Source of the DNA: Chitinispirillaceae bacterium
Lineage (GTDB): Bacteria > Fibrobacterota > Chitinivibrionia > Chitinivibrionales > Chitinispirillaceae
Assembly (NCBI GenBank): GCA_016932075.1
Contig: JAFGDP010000060.1
Location: 1-53,999 of the forward strand
Direction of reading: 5' to 3'
Length of the DNA: 53,999 nucleotides
The position numbers and the translations under genes are program-made. The notes beneath the pieces were generated by a model, which made no database searches, was not told the DNA's origin, and was given only the letters and a program-made list of their open reading frames with translations. Shown one piece after another: positions 8,199 through 16,442 of the stretch (position 1 is the stretch's first letter; every line of letters starts with the position of its first letter).

Positions 8199-9416
8199 AT
8201 GCAGGTATTTGAAAACGCATCCCTCGGCTCCTTGACCATCCCCAACCGGATCATCCGCAGCGCCACGTTTGAAGGCGGATGTGACGGTGCGGGCCGTCCA
8301 GCCGGACCGTATGAACTTCTGTACCAGCGCCTGGCGCATACAGGTATCGGCGCGATTATCACCGGATTCGCATTCACGCAAAAGCATGGGAAAGCCATGC
8401 AGCCCGGGCAGGCGGGAATCGATTCCGATGACGCAATTCCGGCTTTTTCGCGCATAACCGCCATGGTGCACGGCCATGGCGGCCGCATCATCATGCAGAT
8501 CGCGCATGCGGGCAGGCAGACCATTTCCGAGGCAACAGCCGGCCCGGTATATGGCGCAAGCGACAGGCGTTCGCCGTATTTCAGGAGCAGGCCGCAGCGG
8601 CTTACGATCCCGCAGATCGAGACTATTATCGAGGGATTCAGCCGGGCCGCGCTCCGCTGCCGGGAGGCCGGCTTTGACGGCGTGCAGCTCCATGCTGCTC
8701 ATGGCTATCTTATTCATCAGTTTCTTAACCGGGCGGTCAACGATCGCACCGACCTTTTCGGTATTGATAAGGACAGCGGGATCGGCACCGCATTTCTCGG
8801 CCGGATCATACGCCGTGTGAGGGAGCTTTGCGGCGCGCGGTTTCCGCTTCTTGTCAAGATCAGCGCCGGCGACGAGTACCGCCGCGGCATGACCGGCGAG
8901 CCGTTCCTTTCCCTGGTTCGTTTCCTAGACACGCAGCCCGTCGACGCGATCGAGGTCAGCTGGGGCACCATGGACCATGCCCTGAACATCTTCAGGGGCA
9001 AAACCGTTCCGCTCAAGGCCATCCTTGACCATAATCCGCGCTACGGTTCATCGAATCCGCTCGTACGGCGGGCGTTTACCAGCTTCGTGTTTCCGCTGCT
9101 GCGTGCACGGTTCAAGCCGTTCTCCCCGGCCTACAACCTGCCGCATGCGCTGGCCGCAAAAAAACACACGCGGCTCCCGGTCATCTGCGTGGGCGGGTTC
9201 AGGTCAAGACAGGAGATCATCAACGCCATTGAACAGGAGGGAATCGATTTTGTCAGCGCGTGCAGGCCGTTTATCAACGATCCCGGCTTCGCGAATAAAC
9301 TGCGCAACAATCGAAATCATCTATCGCCGTGCATTGACTGCAACCGCTGCGCAATCATGTGCGACGCAGGCCGGCCGACCCGCTGCTACGCGCGTCCGGC
9401 TGTCAATAACCCGTAA
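8199..9416 (+). CDS. Old-yellow-enzyme-like NADH:flavin oxidoreductase, single barrel with Fe-S motif
   Basis: A 405-residue FMN-dependent TIM-barrel reductase that would reduce a conjugated C=C bond. Visible blocks are IPNRIIRSAT at the start, MQIAHAGRQ, VQLHAAHGYLIHQFLN and VGGFRSRQE near the phosphate-binding loop, all typical of the family. The C-terminus has PCIDCNRCAIMCDAG, the cysteine spacing for the [4Fe-4S] cluster found in 2,4-dienoyl-CoA-reductase-type members, but the second NAD-binding flavoprotein domain of those enzymes is absent, so electrons must come from elsewhere. An insertion around residues 275-310 is unlike short homologues. Located between the prenyltransferase and the acyl carrier protein, so its substrate may be an unsaturated lipid intermediate (inference). 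Confidence 0.87.
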   Translation: MQVFENASLGSLTIPNRIIRSATFEGGCDGAGRPAGPYELLYQRLAHTGIGAIITGFAFTQKHGKAMQPGQAGIDSDDAIPAFSRITAMVHGHGGRIIMQIAHAGRQTISEATAGPVYGASDRRSPYFRSRPQRLTIPQIETIIEGFSRAALRCREAGFDGVQLHAAHGYLIHQFLNRAVNDRTDLFGIDKDSGIGTAFLGRIIRRVRELCGARFPLLVKISAGDEYRRGMTGEPFLSLVRFLDTQPVDAIEVSWGTMDHALNIFRGKTVPLKAILDHNPRYGSSNPLVRRAFTSFVFPLLRARFKPFSPAYNLPHALAAKKHTRLPVICVGGFRSRQEIINAIEQEGIDFVSACRPFINDPGFANKLRNNRNHLSPCIDCNRCAIMCDAGRPTRCYARPAVNNP

Positions 9417-9431
9417 ACGGAGGAACGTTCC

Positions 9432-9689
9432 ATGAATTGTGAACGGAAAGTGGTGGAGCTGATCCGCTCCAACATCGAGAAGAAATACGCGGTCACGCCA
9501 AAAAGCGACCTGCGCGAAGACCTTGAAGTGGATTCGTTCGGCACCATTATGATCGTCAACGCGATCGAAGACGAGTTCAACATCGTGGTGGAGGAGCAGG
9601 ACATCAAAACAATGGTCCGCGTGTCGGACATCGTCAACCTGCTCGAACAGAAATACCTCACACCGGTGACGCCTTCACATGACGCCTGA
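9432..9689 (+). CDS. Acyl carrier protein
   Basis: An 85-residue carrier protein. The phosphopantetheine serine is S35 in LEVDSFG, followed by the acidic helix II (VNAIEDEFNI) and the VSDIVNLLEQKY helix expected of the fold. The usual DSL is DSF here, as in some specialised carriers. GGAGG lies 8 bases upstream of the ATG. Its stop codon overlaps the start of the alpha-oxoamine synthase by 11 bases, which suggests the two proteins are made together and that the carrier hands its acyl chain to that enzyme, as AcpR does for serine palmitoyltransferase in Caulobacter (known) and is proposed here. Confidence 0.93.
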   Translation: MNCERKVVELIRSNIEKKYAVTPKSDLREDLEVDSFGTIMIVNAIEDEFNIVVEEQDIKTMVRVSDIVNLLEQKYLTPVTPSHDA

Positions 9690-10863
9690 GCGGCTCTATA
9701 CGACCCTTGCGCCGGACCTCTCGCTCGCCGAAAAGATAGGATTCAATCCCTACTATCAGAAGATAACGCGCGGCGGGCAGGGAAAGCTCACCATCGCGGC
9801 GACCGGCCTGTTCGATCTGGCGTCGAACGACTATCTCGGACTTGCGACTGATCCGCGCGTGACCGCTGCCATGAGCGACGCGTCGCATCGTTACGGCGCC
9901 TCGTTCTGCGGCACGCCCATAGCCGCCGGGTACGCCGCTGTTCTTGCCGAGCTTGAATCCGCCCTGGCCGGCATGACCGGTTGCGAGGCTGCGGTCATCT
10001 TTCCCTCCTGCTATCAGGCCAACTGCTCGCTGTTCGGCTCCATAGCCGATGCCCGCGACGCGATCATCGTCGACCACTATGCCCACGCCTCGCTGGTGCA
10101 GGGCATACGGTCAAGCGGCGCGCGCGTCAAGCCGTTTCTGCACAATGACCTCGATCATCTGGAGAAGCAGCTTGCCGCATCAACAACGTTCCGCAGGCTG
10201 TTCGTGGTCACCGAATCGGTCTTCTCAACCGAGGGAAGCATTGCACCGTTTGATCGTATCGTCCGCCTGTGCAGGCGCTACCATGCCGTGCCAATAATTG
10301 ACGATTCGCACGGTATCGGCGTGATCGGCAAAGGCGGACGCGGTGTTCTGGAGCACTGCGACATTCGTGACTTCGATGGAATCTACACCGCGTCGCTCGG
10401 CAAGGCGCTCGCTAATACGGGCGGCGTGATCGCGGGCAGACGGGCCCTGATTGACTATCTTCGCTACACCTGTCCCGGGCTTATCTATTCGACCGCGCTC
10501 GTGCCGGCCAGCGCGGCGGGACTGCTCGCCGCGCTGGCCATCGTGATACATGAATTTCCCCGGCTCGGTAAGACAATGTGGAGCAACCACCAAAAACTGG
10601 TAACCAGCCTCAATGGCGCCGGCTTCTCGCTCAAAGCCGGCGAAGCGCCCATCGCTTCGGTCATGTGCGGTCCGTCTGAAACTACCCTTGCATGCGCAAA
10701 GCAGCTCTTCGAGCAGGGGATCCTGTCAACGCCGTTTATCCCTCCTTCGGTGCCGGAGAATCAGGGTGTGGTCAGGCTGATCATTGGCGCGAAAACCGAT
10801 GACGCGGGCATGGAACAAATCGGCGAGAGGATCATGACCGCCGGGCAAAGGACGCAGGCATGA
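9679..10863 (+). CDS. Alpha-oxoamine synthase (serine palmitoyltransferase / AONS / KBL family)
   Basis: PLP enzyme of 394 residues that condenses an amino acid with an acyl thioester with loss of CO2. The family residues are all present: FDLASNDYLGL near residue 45, the stacking histidine in DHYAHAS (H136), the PLP aspartate in DDSHGIGV (D208), and the Schiff-base lysine in ASLGKALANTGG (K242). The N-terminus GFNPYYQKI resembles the GxxPYFRPI block of serine palmitoyltransferases rather than that of biotin-pathway AONS. No biotin genes are near; an acyl carrier protein, ketosynthase, SDR and lipid kinase are. A sphingoid-like base synthase is therefore the favoured reading, with 2-amino-3-ketobutyrate ligase or a pyrrole-forming synthase as alternatives. 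Confidence 0.86.
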   Translation: MTPERLYTTLAPDLSLAEKIGFNPYYQKITRGGQGKLTIAATGLFDLASNDYLGLATDPRVTAAMSDASHRYGASFCGTPIAAGYAAVLAELESALAGMTGCEAAVIFPSCYQANCSLFGSIADARDAIIVDHYAHASLVQGIRSSGARVKPFLHNDLDHLEKQLAASTTFRRLFVVTESVFSTEGSIAPFDRIVRLCRRYHAVPIIDDSHGIGVIGKGGRGVLEHCDIRDFDGIYTASLGKALANTGGVIAGRRALIDYLRYTCPGLIYSTALVPASAAGLLAALAIVIHEFPRLGKTMWSNHQKLVTSLNGAGFSLKAGEAPIASVMCGPSETTLACAKQLFEQGILSTPFIPPSVPENQGVVRLIIGAKTDDAGMEQIGERIMTAGQRTQA

Positions 10864-11810
10864 ACTGCTTCGTTATTATCAACCCGCACGCGCGTAACGG
10901 CCGCGCAAAGAAAATTGTTCCACGGCTTCTGCGTCTCCTTGAACAAACGTCGCTCTCCTATGACTGGAAGTACACTGACTCAATGGAGCACGCGTTTCAT
11001 CTGTCGCAGAAAGCGCAAAAGGAAAACTACGACATCGTCGTCGCGGTCGGCGGCGACGGCACCATCAACCGGGTTCTGAACGGGTTCTTTGACGCATCGG
11101 GGCACCGGATCTCGCGTGCCAGACTGGGAGTCATCCATACCGGTACCAGCCCTGACTTCTGCAAGAGCCATGGTATCCCGCGGTCGCTCGAACAGGCGGT
11201 ACAGGCGCTGTCCCAAGGCACGACCTCGCTTGTGCGTGTGGGCATGATCACCTGCGCGTCATCGCCGGGTGCCGCGGACTCCAGGCCGCTTTTCTTCGGC
11301 TGCTGCGCCAATATCGGCCTGGGCGCTTCGCTTGCGCGCCGTGCAAACAGCGGCATCAGGAAATACTGCGGCGACACTGCCGGCACCTTTATTTCGCTCC
11401 TCCAGGTGTTATCCCGTCATAAGCCCGCCACGGTTTCCCTGAGCATCGATGGAAACCAGCGCACCCTCCACAAGGTGTATGACATCGCCGTGGGCATGAC
11501 CCGTTACATCGCGTCCGGAATACAGGTCCGCCATCAGCTCGGACCGCTTGACGACCGTCTCTACGTTGTCACGGTGAAGGAACTGACTCCGGCAAACACC
11601 GCCGGCGTTCTGCGATTGCTGTACGCCGGAAAAGACATTCCTGCCGGGAAACAGGAGATCTCGCTCGACTACGGTCACCGGATCGACTGTTCGTGCGAGG
11701 CGCCTCTTGAAGTCGAATGTGACGGCGATCCTGCCGGGTTCTGCCCCTGCACCATCGCCACGGTACCGGACGTTCTTGAACTGATCGTGGGAATCAGCCA
11801 TGCCCGGTGA
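10860..11810 (+). CDS. Diacylglycerol/sphingosine kinase-like lipid kinase
   Basis: A 316-residue member of the DAGK_cat / LCB5 superfamily, which phosphorylates hydroxyl groups of diacylglycerol, ceramide or sphingoid bases. FVIINPHARNG opens the chain and the nucleotide loop VAVGGDGTINRVLNG contains GGDGT at residues 64-68; the next block is HTGTSPDFCKSHGIP in place of the commoner GTGNDFAR. ATGA overlap with the upstream synthase and an 11-base overlap with the next gene indicate coupled translation. In a locus with an oxoamine synthase and SDR, a ceramide- or sphingoid-phosphate product is plausible; this is inference from neighbours, since the family itself does not fix the substrate. 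Confidence 0.86.
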   Translation: MNCFVIINPHARNGRAKKIVPRLLRLLEQTSLSYDWKYTDSMEHAFHLSQKAQKENYDIVVAVGGDGTINRVLNGFFDASGHRISRARLGVIHTGTSPDFCKSHGIPRSLEQAVQALSQGTTSLVRVGMITCASSPGAADSRPLFFGCCANIGLGASLARRANSGIRKYCGDTAGTFISLLQVLSRHKPATVSLSIDGNQRTLHKVYDIAVGMTRYIASGIQVRHQLGPLDDRLYVVTVKELTPANTAGVLRLLYAGKDIPAGKQEISLDYGHRIDCSCEAPLEVECDGDPAGFCPCTIATVPDVLELIVGISHAR

Positions 11811-12804
11811 ATATGAGATCATCAACCAGCTCTGCAGCCTGCTGCCGCAGGGCCGCGACAACACGGCGCATGAATCAGACTGCGAGATCATCAGGCTGGG
11901 CGGCGAGCAGTACCTGTTCACCACCGACGAGTTCAGCGGTGAAGACCGGTTCATTGAAAAAAACGGTTCGCTTCTGGGCTGGAACGTTGCGGCAGGCGCT
12001 TTGAGCGACATCTACGCCTGTGGCGGCACGCCGCTCTATTATGCGCATGCGCTGACCATCGGCGCGTCATGGGACATGCCGTTTATCCGCCAGTTCGGCA
12101 GAGGCGTGGCAGCGGCGCTCACCGCATCGGGCGCGAAAAGCATTGGCGGCGATTGCGGCAGCGCTGACGCGTGGCGCTGTACCGCGACCGTGATCGGCGC
12201 GTGCGAAGGCAGACCGCTCACCCGGAAGGGCGCGCGGCCCGGTCATGGCATTTACCTCACCGGACGGATCGGCCGTGGCAACATGCAGGCCGCCCTCTCC
12301 CTCATGCCCTTTCAAAAGCTGCCAATGCCCGACCTGTCAGGGATAAAATTTCCCCTGCGCATGAAAGAGTCGGCGCTCATCAAACGGTACGCCTCATCGT
12401 GCATTGACACGAGCGACGGCGTGTTCAGGGCGCTTTCCATAATCGCCGACCTTAACGGGTGCGGCTATGCGATTAAGCACCTGCCCTTTGACCGTGCCGC
12501 AGCGCTCCTCGCACAGGCGGCTTTCCTCCCGCGCATCATGCTGTTCTTCGGCGAATGCGGCGAATACGAGCTGCTCTGCACGGTTCCGCCCGAATGCGAG
12601 CGGCGGTTCCTCTCCAAGGCCCGAGCGCAGCGCCTGCATCTCCACCGCATCGGTACGATAACCGAACAGGGCAGGCAGGCAACCGAAGGCACCACGACCC
12701 TCGACCTCTCGACCCTTGACCTCGAAGCCCGTCGTTTTCCCGATACGCGCGCCTACGTGCGTGCGCTGTCCGCATGGGTTAAAAAACCGGGAGCGCAAAA
12801 ATGA
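11800..12804 (+). CDS. ThiL / AIR-synthase-related kinase-like protein
   Basis: A 334-residue protein with the PurM-like two-domain fold of thiamine-monophosphate kinase. Recognisable segments are TTDEFSGED (ThiL: DxxVEGVHF region), GWNVAAGALSDIYACGG (ThiL: AxSDLAAMGA), SIGGDCGSAD (GGDT region) and SSCIDTSDGVFRAL (DxSDGL). Spacing resembles ThiL, but several metal and substrate residues differ, and no thiamine genes are nearby. I infer a substrate other than thiamine phosphate, probably an intermediate of the surrounding operon. It overlaps the next gene by 4 bases (ATGA). Confidence 0.72.
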   Translation: MPGEYEIINQLCSLLPQGRDNTAHESDCEIIRLGGEQYLFTTDEFSGEDRFIEKNGSLLGWNVAAGALSDIYACGGTPLYYAHALTIGASWDMPFIRQFGRGVAAALTASGAKSIGGDCGSADAWRCTATVIGACEGRPLTRKGARPGHGIYLTGRIGRGNMQAALSLMPFQKLPMPDLSGIKFPLRMKESALIKRYASSCIDTSDGVFRALSIIADLNGCGYAIKHLPFDRAAALLAQAAFLPRIMLFFGECGEYELLCTVPPECERRFLSKARAQRLHLHRIGTITEQGRQATEGTTTLDLSTLDLEARRFPDTRAYVRALSAWVKKPGAQK

Positions 12805-14075
12805 CGCATAGGGTGGTTATTACCGGCATCGGACCGGTGACCGGGACCGGCATCGGCATTGAACCATTCTGGCAGGCGATTCTGCGGAAAAAAAGCGCTG
12901 TTGCGCCGGTTCCCGCGACCTATGACCAGAACGGCACCCTGCATTCACGGTGGTATGCGCCCATGCCGCACGTCTCCCTGTCCGAATACGACATTCGCGT
13001 CCCCTTTGAAAAAATCATGCAGCACAGCGACCGCATGGCGGTGCTCGCCGCGCGACTGGCGCTTGAAGACGCCGGATTCCACCTCACGGGCGCCGAAAAC
13101 GGCATCACCGTGCAAAATCTTGACTCGTGCAGCATACTCCTTGGAACCGGCATCGGCAGCTTGGAGCTCGCGTTCGATTCCAGTTTCGCACAGCGCCTGC
13201 CCAGGGAGCTCCATGACCGCCTTCCTTCGCAAAAAAAAATCAGATTCCATCGCACAGTCATTCCCGCGACCATGCCCAATGCGCCGGCGGCCTGGATCTC
13301 GATCTGCTTCAACATCCACGGACAGAGCGCGACAATAAACGCGTCCTGCGCCTCGGGAACCGTTGCCATTGGCGAGGCGCTGCGCAGGATCAGGCACGGG
13401 TATGATACCATGGTGCTGGCCGGCGGTGTTGACTGTCTGCGCGACGAATACGGCGCGATCATGCGCGGCTTCGACATGCTCGGCGCGCTCACGCGCTCAA
13501 GTGACGGTCTTCCCCGGCCCTTTTCGCGCGACCGGAGCGGGTTTCTCTTTTCCGAAGGCGGCTCCTGCGTACTGGTGCTGGAATCGTTTGATCACGCGCG
13601 CTCCCGGAACGCCCGGTTGTATGCGGAGCTGCTTGACTATCATTCGTGCAGCGATGCAAGCGGTATCGTGCAAATGGAAGGGAACGGCACACAGATCACG
13701 AGGCTTCTGCGCGCAAGCGCGCACGGCCGCGCCATCGACTACCTTAACGCGCACGGCACCGGTACTGCCATGAGCGACGCAATCGAAGCCAGAGTCATCA
13801 GAAGCGTGTTCGGCGACAAGGAGCGGCAGCCGCTCATCAACTCCACCAAGGGCATTCTCGGCCACACGCTCGGCGCAAGCGGCGCATTGGAAGCCGCCGT
13901 ATGCGCGATGTCGATCAGAGGCGATCTCGTGCACGGTAACCTGACCGATAATCCCCTTGACAACCTTCACCTGCCTATGGATTCTGTCGAGCATACCGTA
14001 AACACCGCGCTCACGGTTTCGTACGGTTTCGGCGGCCACAACGCGGCGCTTGTCCTGGAAAAAGCTCATGAATAA
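12801..14075 (+). CDS. Beta-ketoacyl-ACP synthase (FabF type)
   Basis: Condenses malonyl-ACP with an acyl thioester. At 424 residues it has normal FabF length and a complete Cys-His-His triad with lysine: NASCASGTVAIGEAL (C183), NAHGTGTAMSDAIEA (H318) and STKGILGHTLGASGALEA (K350, H355). The N-terminal half is less like housekeeping FabF, with an insertion around residues 100-170. It is embedded in the nine-gene operon, so it probably elongates or builds a dedicated acyl chain on the nearby carrier protein rather than serving general fatty acid synthesis (inference). Coupled to both neighbours by short overlaps. Confidence 0.9.
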   Translation: MTHRVVITGIGPVTGTGIGIEPFWQAILRKKSAVAPVPATYDQNGTLHSRWYAPMPHVSLSEYDIRVPFEKIMQHSDRMAVLAARLALEDAGFHLTGAENGITVQNLDSCSILLGTGIGSLELAFDSSFAQRLPRELHDRLPSQKKIRFHRTVIPATMPNAPAAWISICFNIHGQSATINASCASGTVAIGEALRRIRHGYDTMVLAGGVDCLRDEYGAIMRGFDMLGALTRSSDGLPRPFSRDRSGFLFSEGGSCVLVLESFDHARSRNARLYAELLDYHSCSDASGIVQMEGNGTQITRLLRASAHGRAIDYLNAHGTGTAMSDAIEARVIRSVFGDKERQPLINSTKGILGHTLGASGALEAAVCAMSIRGDLVHGNLTDNPLDNLHLPMDSVEHTVNTALTVSYGFGGHNAALVLEKAHE

Positions 14076-15102
14076 AACAGTGCTCGTCACCGGCGCCACC
14101 GGCTTTATCGGCTCCCATGTCGCGGAAGCCCTCGCCGACCGCGGGTACCGCTGCGTTGCGCTGGTTCGCGACCCTTCGCGGCTATGCCCTGAACTCGTTG
14201 GGCGGGTCGAAACGCGCATCGGTGATATCCGCGACAAAGAATCACTGATACACGCGTCACGCGGCTGCTCATCGATCGTCCATGTTGCGGGACTGTCGAG
14301 CGACTGGGGAGCGTATGCTGATTTTTACGAAACAAACGTGACTGGCACGCTCAATGTCCTTGACGCATGCAGCCATAACCGCATCGGCCAGGCTATCATC
14401 ACCGGCTCTATTTCGTCTTACGGCGAAGAGAACAGCGGTATCATCAAGAACGAGACCTTTCCGTTCAATTCCCACTATCCCTATTTCCTCGATTCGCTGC
14501 TTCCCTGCCGCATGAACTGGTACCGCGACACCAAAGCGGAGGCAACGCAAAAGGCAATGGCCATGGCACGCTCATGCGGCATCGACTGTACGGTGATCGA
14601 GCCGGTATTTGTCTATGGCGAGCGTGAATTTTCAAGCGGGTTCTATACCTATGCCAAATCGGTCAAGGGCGGGATGCGGTTCATGCCCGGATCCAAAATA
14701 AACCTTTTTCATCTGATATATGCGGCTGATTGTGCCCGCGCTTATGTGCTTGCGCTTGAAAAAAAGCTCGGGGGCGTGGAGCGGATCCTGATCGGCAATC
14801 CCGAGCCGCAGCCCATGCACCGGATCTTCTCGCTCTTTTGCGCCGAAGCGGGAGTTGCGCCGCCCCGCATGCTCCCGAAATGGGTTTTCTACGTCCCCGC
14901 GCTCGTCCTTGAAATCGCGGCAACGCTCATGCGCAGCAGAACGCCGCCCCTTCTTACCCGGGGCCGTGTAAACATGTTCTATGACTCAATCGGTTATTCC
15001 ATACAGAAAGCACAGGAGCTTCTGGATTTTTCCTGCGAATACACCCTGGAGCAGGGAATCAGAAAAACCGTGCGCTGGTACCGTGACAAAGGGTATTTAT
15101 AG
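14068..15102 (+). CDS. Extended SDR, NAD(P)-dependent epimerase/dehydratase family (CerR- or 3-beta-HSD-like)
   Basis: A 344-residue Rossmann oxidoreductase. GATGFIGSHVAE (residues 9-20) binds the dinucleotide; VHVAGLSSDWG, GSISSYGEE and WYRDTKAEATQ (Y152, K156) supply the catalytic Ser/Tyr/Lys. The C-terminus PKWVFYVPALVLEIAATLMR is hydrophobic, as in membrane-associated 3-beta-hydroxysteroid dehydrogenase-like members. Caulobacter and Bacteroides use an extended SDR (CerR) to reduce the 3-keto group of a ceramide precursor; the position beside an oxoamine synthase suggests a similar keto reduction here. The start at 14068 overlaps the ketosynthase stop; an in-frame ATG 18 bases earlier is less likely. 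Confidence 0.86.
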   Translation: MNKTVLVTGATGFIGSHVAEALADRGYRCVALVRDPSRLCPELVGRVETRIGDIRDKESLIHASRGCSSIVHVAGLSSDWGAYADFYETNVTGTLNVLDACSHNRIGQAIITGSISSYGEENSGIIKNETFPFNSHYPYFLDSLLPCRMNWYRDTKAEATQKAMAMARSCGIDCTVIEPVFVYGEREFSSGFYTYAKSVKGGMRFMPGSKINLFHLIYAADCARAYVLALEKKLGGVERILIGNPEPQPMHRIFSLFCAEAGVAPPRMLPKWVFYVPALVLEIAATLMRSRTPPLLTRGRVNMFYDSIGYSIQKAQELLDFSCEYTLEQGIRKTVRWYRDKGYL

Positions 15103-15114
15103 AACCGAGGGACC

Positions 15115-16407
15115 ATGGTCAGGATCAAAACCGTAACCGGCGTGTGGCGCATGCTCTTTCTGCTGCGGCTGCACATTATAATCTTTTTCCATTATGTTCC
15201 TGCTGTCGTTTCCGGCCGCCTGACACCTGCGCGGTTCCTGATCCTGCTGCGGCGTCTTCTCCTTTTTCTTTCAAGGCTCCGTCACAACAAATTCGTCATT
15301 ATAGACGGCGCGACCCGGCTCGATCTCTATGTGCCCTCGTTTCCAGGAAAAGCGTTCTACACCGCATGCGACAAGTTTACCGTGTTCGACCGCAGGCTTC
15401 CGTGTGTGACCGCGCTGGTATCGGTCACCTCCGCGTGCCGGTTCGACTGCGCCCATTGTTATCAGAAACGCGACATGGGAAAGGACGTGTCCATAGATTT
15501 GCTCGTGTCCGCAGTCCGCACGCTCCAGGACCACGGGGTGGCTTTTTTCAATATCGAGGGCGGTGAGCCGTTTCTGGCTTATGACCGGCTGAAAAAAATA
15601 TGCGCGTCCATTGACCGGCGCAGCGAAGTATGGGTCAACTCCACGGGTGACGCCATGACGCCCCACCGGCTCAGGGAGCTCAAACGGCTCAACCTGACCG
15701 CGATCATGTTCTCCCTGCACACGGCCGACCCAGCGACACTCAATGCGTTCATGGGCTCGGAAACGGCCTGGCAGAAACTCGAACAGGGGATCGCGTTCTG
15801 CCATGAAACCGATGTCCCGGTATCGTTTAACACCTGCATACCCAAGCAGGACTTTTTCAACGGCCGCTTTGACGCGATCATGGAAAAGGCAAAAGAGTTC
15901 GGCGCCTGCCTCGTGCAGCTCATCAAGCCCAAGCCTGCGGGCGGGCGCATGGAACTGGGCGTTGAATCCTATACCGACAAGGAGACCTCTCATATCACCG
16001 GAATGGTGAACCGCTACAACCATGATCCGCGCTATCGCTCCTATCCGCCCATTGCTGCGCAGTTTATCGAAGAGTCGCCAAAGGTATTCGGATGCACAGC
16101 CGGCGGCACAGACCGGTTCTATATCAATGCCAAAGGCGATGTGCAGCCGTGCGAATTCCTGAACATCTCATTCGGAAATATCGCACAGGAAGATTTTCCA
16201 GTAATCTATGACCGCATGCGCGCCTGCTTTGATCCTCCGGGCCAGACCTGGTTGTGCGAGGGGTATGCGCAGAAAATCGCGGCACTTGCACAGGACGCGG
16301 TTGCATTGCCACTGGACCTTGAAACATCAAAACAGGTGTATGAAACATGGGACCGGGGGAAAGAGACGGAACTGTATCAAAAGGTCGGGAATATTAACAG
16401 AGGATAA
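15115..16407 (+). CDS. Radical SAM protein with SPASM-like C-terminus
   Basis: A 430-residue radical S-adenosylmethionine enzyme. The [4Fe-4S] motif is SACRFDCAHCYQ (C108, C112, C115); FNIEGGEPFLAY is the GGEP SAM-binding strand. Toward the C-terminus, GCTAGGTDRFYINAKGDVQPCEF matches the start of a SPASM/twitch auxiliary cluster, with a further cysteine at WLCEG. The first 60 residues form a hydrophobic arm (LRLHIIIFFHYVPAVV) that may anchor it to the membrane, fitting a lipid substrate. GAGGGACC precedes the ATG and the gap to the previous gene is 12 bases. It is last in the operon. Its reaction is unknown; peptide modification is less likely because no precursor peptide is seen. Confidence 0.87.
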   Translation: MVRIKTVTGVWRMLFLLRLHIIIFFHYVPAVVSGRLTPARFLILLRRLLLFLSRLRHNKFVIIDGATRLDLYVPSFPGKAFYTACDKFTVFDRRLPCVTALVSVTSACRFDCAHCYQKRDMGKDVSIDLLVSAVRTLQDHGVAFFNIEGGEPFLAYDRLKKICASIDRRSEVWVNSTGDAMTPHRLRELKRLNLTAIMFSLHTADPATLNAFMGSETAWQKLEQGIAFCHETDVPVSFNTCIPKQDFFNGRFDAIMEKAKEFGACLVQLIKPKPAGGRMELGVESYTDKETSHITGMVNRYNHDPRYRSYPPIAAQFIEESPKVFGCTAGGTDRFYINAKGDVQPCEFLNISFGNIAQEDFPVIYDRMRACFDPPGQTWLCEGYAQKIAALAQDAVALPLDLETSKQVYETWDRGKETELYQKVGNINRG

Positions 16408-16442
16408 TAAGAGTATTTCAGGAAGGATCTTTCCGTAAAACA

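Noticed and set aside
12394..12798. Antisense open frames under the ThiL-like gene, and similar ones under the other high-GC genes
   Set aside because: They follow from GC-rich third positions of the coding strand; none has a ribosome site or known motif.
7200..16407. Biotin operon interpretation of the oxoamine synthase and ACP
   Set aside because: No bioA, bioB, bioC or bioD-like gene is present, and the N-terminal block is closer to serine palmitoyltransferases.
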